A DNA stretch of 64,000 nt, taken from contig JAQFVV010000043.1 in assembly GCA_028023455.1 (NCBI GenBank), forward strand, positions 1,489,483-1,553,482. The letters run 5' to 3'. A program made the position numbers and the translations under genes. This document shows, piece by piece, positions 54,108-64,000 of the stretch (its first letter is position 1; each line of letters opens with the position of its first letter). The notes beneath the pieces were generated by a model. The model was not told the origin of the DNA. It searched no databases and saw only the letters and a program-made list of their open reading frames with translations. The DNA comes from Epiperipatus broadwayi. Taxonomy: Eukaryota > Onychophora > Udeonychophora > Euonychophora > Peripatidae.

Positions 54108-56914
54108 CCAAAAAATTAAATTCATATTTAAATTTGGACAAGTTTTATACATCAATTGATATCTAAAACCTTTGAAAATTTATTTGAAACATTATTAAAA
54201 GAAAAACAGTTTGCAAAGAACAATTATGAAAGTAATAAAAGATTGGAGACAAAAGACATGAAGTAAAAAAAGAAAGTTAACTCCAAGTTATAACAATTAA
54301 AAACTAGCTATATAAAAAAATATAACAGCAATACCTTAATTTGTCAATGATAGATGGATAAAAAAAAGTTTGAAAAATCATAGATCCATAAAACAAATTT
54401 CAGAATCAAATATGGAAGACAATTGATTCACAAAAAAGAAACATGCATATATTAGTGCATGTCTCTTTTTGCTGAATTCATTATATTTTTAAGTAAAAAA
54501 GTTATTTTCAAAATGACTTGACAGCTTTATTTTCTTTTTAACAAATGTTTTAATTTTTGGTTTATGTATATAATAAAGCCACATCGTATATCAGATATAA
54601 TAGCTTTTATGTTATTGATAAGCTTTGACTACAACAGAATATATATTGTTTACTGAACTGCAAGTATATAGCACTTTTCAACATGTATATATATGTAAAT
54701 CTATTATTATAAAGCGCGGAGATTTATATTTAAAATAATAGCGCATTATCGAAATTCGACTTCTGATCTAATAATGTACATATATATAATGCAGACACGT
54801 TTTCATATGTATGGTATGCATATATAAATTAACACTATAAATAAAATTTTAAATAATAATAGTGGGAAGGACATTTACATATATATATTTGCTATGTGCG
54901 CGTGTATTCACTAATTTCATTCCCATTCACGCAAAAAATAAAAAACTTACTGGAGTGTGTCCCTATTTTTTAAAATAAAATAGAGAAGTGTCATAATTAA
55001 ATAGTCTTCAGATTATTCCTTTTTCAGTACCCCCGCCCTCCATGGAAATATAATAGCAAATTATAGTTGTTTTGATGTTTTTATGTTCATATCGACTTGG
55101 GAAACTAGTCACCTCTACCCATTTCAGATTTTTAGTTTAACTTGTTTCAAATTTTAAGCTGTCTGATAAAACATAATAATATTTGATGACTTTCATTTTA
55201 TCATTAAAGAAAAATACTTTACAAATTAGTATACATTTCATAAAACTTTTAAAGCTTTATGGTTAGAAAACATTATATTATGTGAAATACTATGCCACAT
55301 CAAAATTCAAAAAGTATAAAATAAGCAAAGAATAAGATGTGTACTGTAAACATAACCTGAAAAAAACGTTACAGCTTTCCAAGGTAAAAATACGACTTCT
55401 GCTGTATCGTAAAATTTATTAAATTTACAAATTTTAACATTTTTATTTTGTTAATTTACAATTTTGATACAGTACATATTACAGCTTCACTGTTTTATAT
55501 TATTATTTTTATTAATATTATTAAAAAAAATAGTATTGTTATTTAAATCGTTATATAATTAAAAAATTTGAATACGTACACAATTATAATTATTTTAATA
55601 TTTATATACATAATTATTTTATTCTGATGTAAGATTTATTTTACATTCATATTCTTTAAAATATTTAATGGCTAGTCATTGTTCATATTATTAATTCTAT
55701 TTCTTTTTCAGTAAGTTATGCTAAAATGGATTCAAACATATAAATCATCACAAATTCAATTCATTTACATGTCTTACGATCCCTATTTCTTACTTATCTA
55801 ATAATTTTTTTTTTTACACAATCTTGCCTTAAAAATGATCATTTATAGATGGCATAATATAATGAAGCTGTGAATATATATATATGCTGGTTTCACCATT
55901 CACTGTGGACTAACTAAGACCCTAAGTCCAACCACTGAATTTACGTTTTTCTCAAACTTAAAGAATGACCTGCATCAACAGTTATATATTATTTTAAGAG
56001 GGGAAAAAGTTAATGAAATAAAATGTAAAAAATAAGAAAATTTTTCTTTAATTTTAAAATATGATGGCAAAGAGAAGATAAATTTTCGTAATTAAGCATA
56101 ACCCATTAAAGAACGCAATTATTTTACGATAGATTTTAATTAAAAGAAAATAGATAACAGGGAAAAATTTGAAACAATAGGCTACTAATAAGTAGTTTAA
56201 TTAAAAACACAAATGGGAAAAGTTGTATAAACAAAGAACTTTTCCTTTGTTCTTCAGTCTAAAAAAAAAATCTGCTGAAGCTCTTGCTAGGGACTCATTA
56301 AGAATCGGCTGAAAATTCTTTTTAAAAAAAAATTCTTTTTTTTTTAATTCCTACTTGCTGCCTTTTCATTGTTGATGTAGATTAATTGCTCTACATGTAT
56401 TCAAATTCAGAACTTTGTTACTCTACAGAAATGCTGCAGTAGTTTTCTTTGCCTTCACTCTCCCATCTCTGGGGCTGGACTCGTAAAGATGCGAGCCAGC
56501 TGATTAATTCTTTCTATGGAGATATGAATAAAAAAAAAGGAACTGCAATCCAACATCAACGGAACCCATCTTGACACACGCACTCTAGTTACAGGTAACT
56601 ATCCTCATATTTGAAATGTGTGTCTTTTCTCCAAGTAAATGTATATATATGTTATTGTTTTTTTTTTTTTTTTAAAACATTTTGTACATTGTTTTTTTAA
56701 AAAAAATATTGTTAATTGGTATTGGGCTTAATACGTATAATGGCAATGAATCTTCTTAAGTTAGGTGAAAATGCCTCACTAAACGTAGTCACCATTATAC
56801 ACTTATAATGAAGCATTTCATTCTACGTATGTTTTAAAGACAAAAGAAACAAAAACGCAAACCCCCCCCCCTTGATTCATAATGCAGTGTTACCCATTAA
56901 GTTCTAGTTAGTTG
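54108..56914. other. no recognised gene
   Basis: AT-rich sequence. A less AT-rich patch (56420-56600) ends in TTACAG/GTAACT, a possible splice donor, but no reading frame supports coding. A C10 run lies at 56862. Confidence 0.35.
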
Positions 56915-58231
56915 GTATAGGACTTGAGACTTAATGATTAAAGATTTGATTTAGTTTTCTTTTGTTAAAAAAAAAAAAAAAAGAGGCCCTTATCTATAGA
57001 TCTTTGCCATATATATTTCTCCTTAATTCAATTCAAAAAAGGTTACAAACATATATGTGTATTTTTTAAGAATGTAAAATAACAAAACTTTCGTTTTCAT
57101 CTCGCTGTAAAGTTATAGAAAAGGATTTGTATTAACTCTGTGGTGGGCTGGCTGAACATTAACTAATTTTTCTAACATGTCTGCCCCTTTGCCTAAGCGA
57201 TTTAATTGTATTGGAAAATAAAATAACAATTATTTTATAAGGGATTTTTTTTTTGGTTAGACTTTCATATTTTGTATATGTTTACCAACTAAGGTTTTTC
57301 TTTTAAATTTAAAGGTCGTTGGACTGTATTTATATTATATTGCGTACTGGGTGAACTGTGGACATGTCTCTGCACATTTCAGCGCTTTCCTCACCAAATC
57401 TACATAAGCTAACATACCCACCTCGGGATCGCAATGAAAATTAATAAAAATTGGATCTCGTCTCATATATATAGAAATGGACATAAGCAACAAAACCACA
57501 TGCCTGAATTCGGATCACGCGGTTAGCGAACGAATTCCATTTCTCTAACTCAGTTTAGAGTGGAGAGCTATCCAGTCTCGTGTTAGCTCTTGGTAGCCAT
57601 GTGTGTCTCGGGGCTCATCATTGCCCACAATGTTCTGCCATCTTAGTACGTAATATTTTATATTTATTTCAAAGACTTTCTCTGCAGAATATTATTGGTC
57701 TAAATCAAGACTGAAAATATCCGTAGGAGGGGTCACTATTGAACTTTTGTTAGTAGCATAGGACGGTATTTCAATGCTTTCCTAACGTTAGTTAGTTTGG
57801 CTGGCTATCCGAATCATGTACTCTCACCATAGTGTTAATTATGTCCGTCTCTCTTTCAATCATGTAATCTGTCCAATGGCTAGAAATGTTCCCAACTTAT
57901 AATGTGAAGTCATTTTTTAAAGGCTCTTTCTTTCATATCTGGATATAGTTGCAGTGAATTAGCCTGCAGCTCAAATAATCAATTCGTTGTACTCTGCAAA
58001 TGTAAAATAATAAAGTTTTTCCCGTCTTTCATTCACTATTATTAAAAATCTGTAGCATTGTTTTCTTCAGTAAACCTGATCCATATATACATGTTCAAAT
58101 TCCTCCTTAGAATATTCTCTCTCCTTGATCATTGGGCATACATTAAGAATAAATTCTAGTGAGGTTTGAGGAGTAAGTCACTTAGTAGTAATCTGGAGGA
58201 GTAGGTGAGGTTCGAACCCCCTCTACCTGCA
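56915..58231 (+). repeat. 5' LTR
   Basis: Matches 60667-62020 throughout, differing by point changes and by the lack of a 33-34 base insertion present in the 3' copy (near 60852-60886). AATAAAG at about 58008 may be a polyadenylation signal. The exact left edge is unclear because the 3' copy is damaged there. Confidence 0.85.
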
Positions 58232-58293
58232 CCTCTAGGTTAGGTTAAAGCAGCTCTACTTTTCATACCGTTAGTTTTTTTTTTTGCATAATC

Positions 58294-58311
58294 TGGCGTC
58301 CTAAGTGGGGC
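58294..58311 (+). promoter_or_regulatory. candidate tRNA-Lys-type primer binding site
   Basis: TGGCGTCCTAAGTGGGGC resembles the primer-binding sequence complementary to a tRNA-Lys 3' end (three differences by eye). It lies about 62 bases after the end of LTR homology, farther than usual, so either the true LTR extends further and the 3' copy is truncated, or the resemblance is chance. Confidence 0.45.
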
Positions 58312-58759
58312 CTTACTGTTTAGAGATAGACCCTGAGATATGATAATGGGAATTTCATGATCAGAAGAAATTTTTTTTGTAAATAAATAAGAGAATGACA
58401 GAAGTGTATATATTTTTCTCCTGCGCTTTCTGTGTTTTCTATCAATTGTACAGTTTACAAGATGGGAAATTAATCAGTTCAGTTGAAAATTAAAACCAAA
58501 TCAGATATTAATATATTTTTCTTTCTTTTGCTAGGAAGGGAGACTGAGTAATCAAACAAGGAGCAGAGAAAAGGTGGGCTCAAGAGGAGTTTTTCTTACC
58601 CCGCCCCCGGCAATAGTAATCATATTTCATTGAACTGTATATCAAATACACGTAGTTATAGTCACATATACAACATACAGAACAGGGTAGTAAATAAATA
58701 AACAAACACAAATCAGGCAGGAACTATGAATAGGATAAGATATAAATACAAGGACGACA

Positions 58760-59760
58760 GTTGCAGGGATGGTTGGGAGAGTGGAGCAAATTTTTTTTTT
58801 GAAAAGCAAAAGTAGAAAAATAAAAATAATTTTAAAGAGAGCACTAGTACAAAGACTAAAAATAACGAAAATTGATGGAAACTATGTTAAAAAAAGCAGA
58901 ACGCAGACAATACAGAACAGAAATCAACAGAATGAAAGAAGTAGAAATGAAACAAGGAGAATCAATCAAGAGATGAGATTTTGAATAAACAAAGTACTCA
59001 ATGTGAAAATAAAGAAAGCATAAAAGCCATGGAAAGAACAGACAGCCCAATGGTAGCAAGATTTATCCACATCAAAACTTTTCGGGGTGACATAGGAGAA
59101 AACCTCATGGCACACTTGCAGTTTACAAGAGCTGTTCATGTTCCAGGAACTCAGAGAAGCTATCAGTCGCAGTTAGCCATTTACATGGATCTGCCCAGGA
59201 TTGGTGGGACTACATAAGTAAAAACCCAGTAACATTTGCCGATTACTACATTGCCTTACTTAAAAGTTTTTGGACTGAGGAGAGGCAAGATGGAATAATG
59301 CACCGTATATCTCAAGAAAAGTACTGCACTTCAAAAGAAGCAACTCACACCCAGTTTTTTCTGCGCCAAGTGTCTTTGTTAAAATCATTGACTGCTTTCC
59401 ATTTATCAAAGGGGCAGATTATTCGGAGAAGGTACAATATGCCTCTCCACATACAATTGATGCTGGGCTGCCGCAACTGGAATTGATGAGATGGTAAAAT
59501 TACTAACTGCTATAGATTTTGGAAAACTAAATAACAAGCACAGAGACAAAGGAAAAAGAATTGACACACCCAAAATACAGATGGCGGCTGTCAGAAACTG
59601 CTATGATGATGATCAAAACACAACAATTTCAGAAAGACATAGGTCTTATAATTTATACGCCCCAGATAGAACTCCAGGATGAAACAGAAGTATTGGGGAA
59701 AATGAAAGAGTGGCATCAGCATTCATGTGCGAATGGAAAACGACGATCACAGACCACAAT
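58760..59760 (+). pseudogene. gag-like region, frameshifted
   Basis: Several overlapping frames: a basic segment (58769-58984), one with SPMVARFIHIKTFRGDIGEN (59042 onward), DYYIALLKSFW near 59240-59275, and QFFLRQVSLLKSL near 59355. The order and spacing fit a Ty3-type capsid domain. No CCHC zinc knuckle is recognised. Broken in at least three places. Confidence 0.55.
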
Positions 59761-59791
59761 ACTCGGAGTGCCCTATAATTAAAGCAGTTAG

Positions 59792-60103
59792 ATGTCCCAG
59801 TTAGTTTTAATAGACCCTGGCAGTAGAGTGTCACTGATGTCAAAAGAATGGTGGGACACAACAGTAGGAACTCATGTACTACCTATCTCACCAAGAAAAT
59901 CTTATGCTACCTTAGCAAATGGAGAAAAAGCCAATATAGGAACGCATCGTTTGGGACTGGATATTAAGACAGGAGCAACAAATGTAAAACATATATTTCA
60001 GATAATGCCAGGCCCGATTTATATATTGTTAGGGTCGGATTTCTTAGAGAGACATGACCCAGGAATAAAGTATAGGGAAAATAAGTTTACATTTTACAAC
60101 TAG
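59792..60103 (+). CDS. retropepsin-like aspartic protease of the LTR element (fragment)
   Basis: An open frame of 103 codons contains LVLIDPGSRVSLMSKEWW, the retropepsin active-site block with D-P-G-S instead of the usual D-T/S-G, and near its end YILLGSDFLERHDPGI, the conserved I-L-G-x-D-x-L flap-following motif. The length suits one retropepsin monomer. In such elements it is cut from a Gag-Pol polyprotein; here both neighbours are broken, and the Thr/Ser to Pro change probably abolishes catalysis. A short RT-proximal remnant follows to about 60450. Confidence 0.75.
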   Translation: MSQLVLIDPGSRVSLMSKEWWDTTVGTHVLPISPRKSYATLANGEKANIGTHRLGLDIKTGATNVKHIFQIMPGPIYILLGSDFLERHDPGIKYRENKFTFYN

Positions 60104-60459
60104 TAAATGGAAAACCCAATAGAGGATTAATATAAGCTGCATACAGGAACCAACTAATCTTGATCTAACAGAAAATGAAACAAAAGGCCAGATGGAATTA
60201 GAGGTAGAAGAACAAGAGCATACCTTACCTTGCTTTCAAGTGTTTTACTCATTAATTTACCAATCATGAGATATTTCCAAAATGCACCACGGCAGGTCAG
60301 GTAAAACAAACAATTTTATCAAGTGGCAGCACAGTTCTAGGGTTGAAGCCACATTTACCCATACCAAAATCACTGACCAAGGGATCTAACCATGAGCTTG
60401 TTTCATCATCAGAACACATAAAAAGAGGAAAACAACCAGATAACAGAGCACAGTAATAA

Positions 60460-60670
60460 GGATTTTTTTTAAAAGATTTGAGAGGAAAGGGAAATGGGGC
60501 CCGGGATAAGGCCGGGGGGGGGGGGTTGGGGGGGTTGGAAAAAAAAAAGTTTTTTTTTTTGGGTTTGGTTTTTTTTTTTTTTTTTTTGGGGGTTTGGTTT
60601 TTTTTTTTTGGGGGGGAGAGAGGGGGAGGAAAAAAAGTAGGGGGAGGGGGGAAGGGGTAGGGGGGGACTT
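60460..60670. other. homopolymer-rich junction, probable assembly artefact
   Basis: Runs of G (up to 13) and T (up to 21) with A-runs, unlike anything else in the window, join the truncated interior to the 3' LTR. The composition is typical of low-quality long-read consensus rather than genomic sequence. Confidence 0.7.
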
Positions 60671-62020
60671 GAGATTTAATGATTAAAGATTTGATTTCGT
60701 TTTCTTTTGTTAAAAAAAAAAAAGAGGCCCTTATCTATATTTCTTTGCCATATATATTTCTCCTTAATTCAATTCAAAAAAGGTTACAAACATATATGTG
60801 AATTTTTTAAGAATGTAAAATAACAAAACTTTCGTTTTTCATCTAGCTGTAAAAGAGAGTACAGTCGACCGTATTTATCGATATTAAAGTTATAGAAAAG
60901 GATTTGTATTAATCCTGTGGTGGGCTGGCTGACCATTAACTAATTTTTCTAACATGTCCGCCCCTTTGCCTAAGTGATTTAATTGTATTGGAAAATAAAA
61001 TAATTATTTTATAAGGGATTTTTTTTTTGGTTAGACTTTCATAATGTTTTGTATATGTTTACCAACTAAGGTTTTTCTTTTAAATTTAAAGGTCGTTGGA
61101 CCGTATTCATATTATATTGCATACTGGGTGATCTGTGGGCATGTCTCTGCATATTTCGGCGCTTTCCTCACCAAGTCTACGTAAGCTACCATACCCACCT
61201 CGGGATCGCAATGAAGATTAATAAAAATTGGATCTCGTCTCATATATATAGAACTAGACATAAGCAACAAAACTCCATGCCTGAATTCGGATCACACGGT
61301 TAGCAAACAAATTCCCATTTCTCTAACTCAGTTTAGAGGTGGAGAGCTATCCAGTCACGTGTTAGCCCTTGGTAGCCATTTGTGTCTCTGGGCTCATCAT
61401 TTCCCACAATGCTCTGTCATCTTAGCATGTAATATTTTATATTTATTTCAAAGACTTTCTCTGCAGAATATTATTGAGGTGTCTCAATCAAGACTGAAAA
61501 TATCCGTAGGAGAGGTCACTATTGAATTTTTGTTAGTAGCATAGGACGGTATTTTCAATACTTTCCTAAGAATATGTTAGTTAGTTTGGCTGGCTATCCG
61601 AATCATGTACTCTCATCATAGTGTTAATTATGTCCGTCTCTCTCAATCATGTAACCTGTCCAATAGCTAGAAATGTTCCCAACTTATAATGTGAAGTCAT
61701 TTTTTTAAAGGGTCTTTCTTTCATATCTGGATATAGTTGCAGGGAATTAGCCTGCAGCTCAATTAATCAATTTGTTGTACTCTGCAAATGTAAAATAATA
61801 AGATTTTTCTTTTGTCTTTCATTCACTATTATTAAAATTTCGTAGCATTGTTTTCTTCAGTAAACCTGATCCATATATACATGTTCAAATTCCTCCTTAG
61901 AGTCTTGTCTCTCCTTGACCACCGGGCATACATTAAGAATAAATTCTAGTGAGGTTTGAGGAGTAAGTCACTTAGTAGCAATCCGCAGGAGTAGGTGAGG
62001 TTCGAACCCCTCTACCTGCA
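60667..62020 (+). repeat. 3' LTR
   Basis: Homologous to 56915-58231; carries an extra segment AGTACAGTCGACCGTATTTA near 60857. Ends CTCTACCTGCA at 62020, after which sequence diverges from that downstream of the 5' LTR. Confidence 0.85.
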
Positions 62021-62717
62021 ATCATGATTCGATTCATCACTAAATATTAAAAAATATAATTTTTTATAAATAGAAAGTTCAGTTCCACTACATATCATAG
62101 ACTTCAGTATTGGTATATATGCTATTTGGTTTTAGATATAAAATAATAAAAATATGAATATATATATATTAAGCTATACATTAATAATCAATACAGAAAA
62201 TAGTTGTAGTCATTTATACATTTTAAATATAACTTAATTATTAAATATTATGTAACTGCTATTTTGTGGGTGACAGTTATAATATAAATAGCTATATATC
62301 AAAAAAAAAAAATACTAAGAAAAAATAATAATAATTCTTATCCAAATATTATTTATTTGAATATTCATACACATAAAAATTAAAAAGCTGTGTTTAGTGG
62401 TAAACTCGTGGAATTTCATCAGATGAACAATTTTTTTTTTCAGGTATATATGTGAGGATTTTTATATACACAATATATACTTTTATTAAAAAAAAAAAAA
62501 AATTAATTTGTTTATATAAAAACTGAAGTCAATAAAATTGTTTTTAATTAAGTAAGAACTTTAAAATTATACTGTTAATTTGATCGGGAAGAGCTACAAT
62601 AATTCCATTCAAGTGACAGAATTATTTTTTAACCTTTAGTTATCTAAATCTTTTAACTCTTGAGTCTGTTGCTTTGCTGATAGTATCACAAACACAAATC
62701 AAAATAATGAAGATAAG
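62021..62717. other. no recognised feature
   Basis: Very AT-rich sequence downstream of the LTR element. Confidence 0.4.
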
Positions 62718-62842
62718 CTATCAAATCTTGGTCAATCATTGATGGCCTCTAGTGGTTAGCATAGCTGCCTACCGAGCAGCTGGCCCGGGTTTCGCTTCCC
62801 GATCAACGCATTTGACATACAAAAAAAAACTATCAAATCTTG
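62718..62842 (+). repeat. tRNA-derived SINE, type 1, with perfect 13-bp target duplication
   Basis: CTATCAAATCTTG at 62718-62730 and 62830-62842 flanks GATGGCCTCTAGTGGTTAGC, CCTACCGAGCAGCTGGCCCG, TTCGCTTCCC, GATCAACGCATTTGACATAC and an A-run. The duplication and A-run show LINE-mediated retroposition. Confidence 0.88.
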
Positions 62843-63464
62843 TTTATATATCTAAGCAGATGCCAAATAACACCAGTAGTTAGAAATACATATATTATAA
62901 AGTTTATCATTTGGAAATATTACTTACATATTGAATAATAATAATAATAATAATGTTTTACAATAAAACCTGCAGCCAAAATACATCAGATATACTTTTA
63001 AATAGTAGCACGTGTATATAAAATAGTATTATCTTCTTTAATTAAATATGCAAATACACGTGTTCATAATAATAAATGATAAAAAAGATTATAATTTACT
63101 TAATTTTAATATGACTATAAAAACTCAATTAGGCTTACAGTGTTATTGAAAAAACATTGTAACTTTATTAGTAAAAACTACCTTGTAATTCATTGACACA
63201 TTATAAATACATTTAGTAATTTATGAGATACAAATTTAAATTAATACGTAGTGAAGTAGCTAAAAATATTTGACAGAATTAGTGTAAAGTATTTATAATT
63301 ATCATCTAATTTGAATCTTACTGAATGACGGCAGTATTTTATCCATTCACATTAAAAATAAATCTGCCCTGGTGTGAATTGCTTTCAATAAAAAAAAACT
63401 TGACACAGAATAAAAATAATCATAATAATATCTATTAAGTATAATGACATATATTAAAAAAAAA
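62843..63464. other. no recognised feature
   Basis: AT-rich, with (AAT)n at about 62936-62953. Confidence 0.4.
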
Positions 63465-63466
63465 AA

Positions 63467-63640
63467 TCAAGTCAGATGTCACACGACCTAATTTAATAAG
63501 CTTGTATTACAAATGTTATATAAAGAGCTCGCAAATAAGCTGTTAACAAGCTTTGCAGAATATCCCCAACCCCAGACCGGTTTCTGCTACTGGCGTCCTC
63601 AGTGAGGTGCTAGGGTATTCGAGCATTACTAAACTATTTA
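63467..63640 (-). repeat. family A subfamily 2 element with hammerhead
   Basis: CAAGTCAGATGTCACACGAC (head), AAGCTTGTATTACAAATG, AGAGCTCGCAAATAAGCTG, then the ribozyme. Same block order as 35.3 kb. Target duplication not found. Confidence 0.72.
63560..63618 (-). ncRNA. hammerhead ribozyme, family A subfamily 2 (stem II weak)
   Basis: Minus strand: CUCA/UGGG inner stem I, core CUGAGGA, stem II with only two sure pairs (GC/GC) around CAGUA, GAAA, palindromic ACCGGU, cleavage triplet GUC. Core intact; the mismatch next to the core may impair activity. Confidence 0.58.
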
Positions 63641-63912
63641 GATTCTGAAAAAGACTGCAAGATCAACTGAAATTGGAAATATTAAAGTTTTAAAATATTT
63701 TAATATTGTTAAAAATCTCTAATAATGACAATGTTAATATTGATCTATAAACTCATAAAACATTAGCAGTATATAAAATGTCATTTTCAATATTCATAAT
63801 TATTATATTAAATATCTGTTTTTCAAATGAAATTTTAAAAATTTCAAGTTTTAGAATTTATGTTACTAGAATTGAGACTACTACATTTTAATTTACATTT
63901 AAAATTGCATAC
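63641..63912. other. AT-rich, probable intron of the right-edge gene
   Basis: If 63913-64000 is an exon on the minus strand, this is the start of its downstream intron. Nothing else recognised. Confidence 0.35.
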
Positions 63913-64000
63913 TTATTACTAATATTGCAATTAATCACCACATCAGGTTGGCCATCCTCAGACATAAGTAATTCATCTTCAAAATCATTTTGTTTTGTTT
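63913..64000 (-). CDS. unidentified coding exon, cut by the window edge
   Basis: Minus strand from the edge: an open frame of 28 codons, NDFEDELLMSEDGQPDVVIN then CNISN plus AA, and a donor AATAA/GTATGC identical in form to that of MDP1 exon 2. Composition is less AT-rich than the flanks and acidic residues cluster, as in many nuclear proteins. Translation may start at the in-frame ATG (MSEDGQPDVV), which would make this a first coding exon. I do not recognise the family. Confidence 0.45.

Larger units (their letters stand above)
56915..62020 (+). mobile_element. LTR retrotransposon, gag-protease remnant with two long LTRs
   Basis: The segment 56915-58231 is repeated at 60667-62020 with high identity over about 1.3 kb. 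Both copies end GGTTCGAACCCC-TCTACCTGCA. Between them lie gag-like and protease sequences only. The interior stops at about 60450, where a 200-base block of G and T homopolymers (60460-60670) joins directly to the 3' LTR, so the 3' LTR start and any polypurine tract are not visible. Reverse transcriptase, RNase H and integrase are absent. This is either a real deletion or a mis-assembled join. Confidence 0.85.

Noticed and set aside
60478-60660. 60-codon glycine/phenylalanine frame
   Set aside because: Translation of homopolymer junk at a probable assembly join.

Overview
This is AT-rich (roughly 70% A+T), repeat-dense nuclear DNA of an invertebrate animal. The evidence is a spliced metazoan-type gene with long introns, tRNA-derived SINEs, RTE-like LINE fragments, hAT transposons, Penelope-like remnants and an LTR retrotransposon. 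I cannot fix the phylum. A 500-base run of N at 20857-21356 marks an assembly gap.

One host gene can be read with confidence. It is MDP1 (magnesium-dependent phosphatase 1) on the minus strand: exon 1 at 11603-11534, exon 2 at 2943-2883, exon 3 at 2801-2691, and the rest beyond the left edge. Its first intron is 8.6 kb and full of old mobile elements. A second, unidentified minus-strand coding exon probably enters at the right edge (64000-63913). Two further exon-like segments (41435, 50057) are weak.

Everything else I can support is mobile-element material. Left part (1-20 kb): a 401-bp hAT MITE with perfect 8-bp target duplications, RTE-type LINE pieces, a ZBED/Buster-type hAT remnant and many foldback repeats. 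Middle (21-36 kb): more foldbacks, a GIY-YIG endonuclease remnant of a Penelope-like element, and a complete-ended 4.6-kb hAT transposon (27197-31796) with a frameshifted transposase. Right part: LINE and SINE remnants, a 1.9-kb TIR-bounded element carrying tandem arrays (52161-54107), and an LTR retrotransposon with 1.3-kb LTRs (about 56.9-62.0 kb) whose pol region is absent and replaced by a low-complexity homopolymer block.

The most interesting content is two families of short elements carrying hammerhead self-cleaving ribozymes. Family A (at least a dozen loci, two subfamilies) has ribozymes with palindromic stem III (ACUAGU or ACCGGU), tends to form inverted-repeat foldbacks, and is flanked at nine loci by 10-16 bp direct repeats that I read as target-site duplications. 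Family B (four loci) has a different ribozyme with stem III AUACGUAU or close variants, a tRNA B-box-like tail and, at one foldback, a 16-bp target duplication. Variable-length duplications, truncation, partial inverted copies, one head-to-tail pair about 420 bp apart and the nearby GIY-YIG remnant all point to Penelope-like or retrozyme-like mobility.
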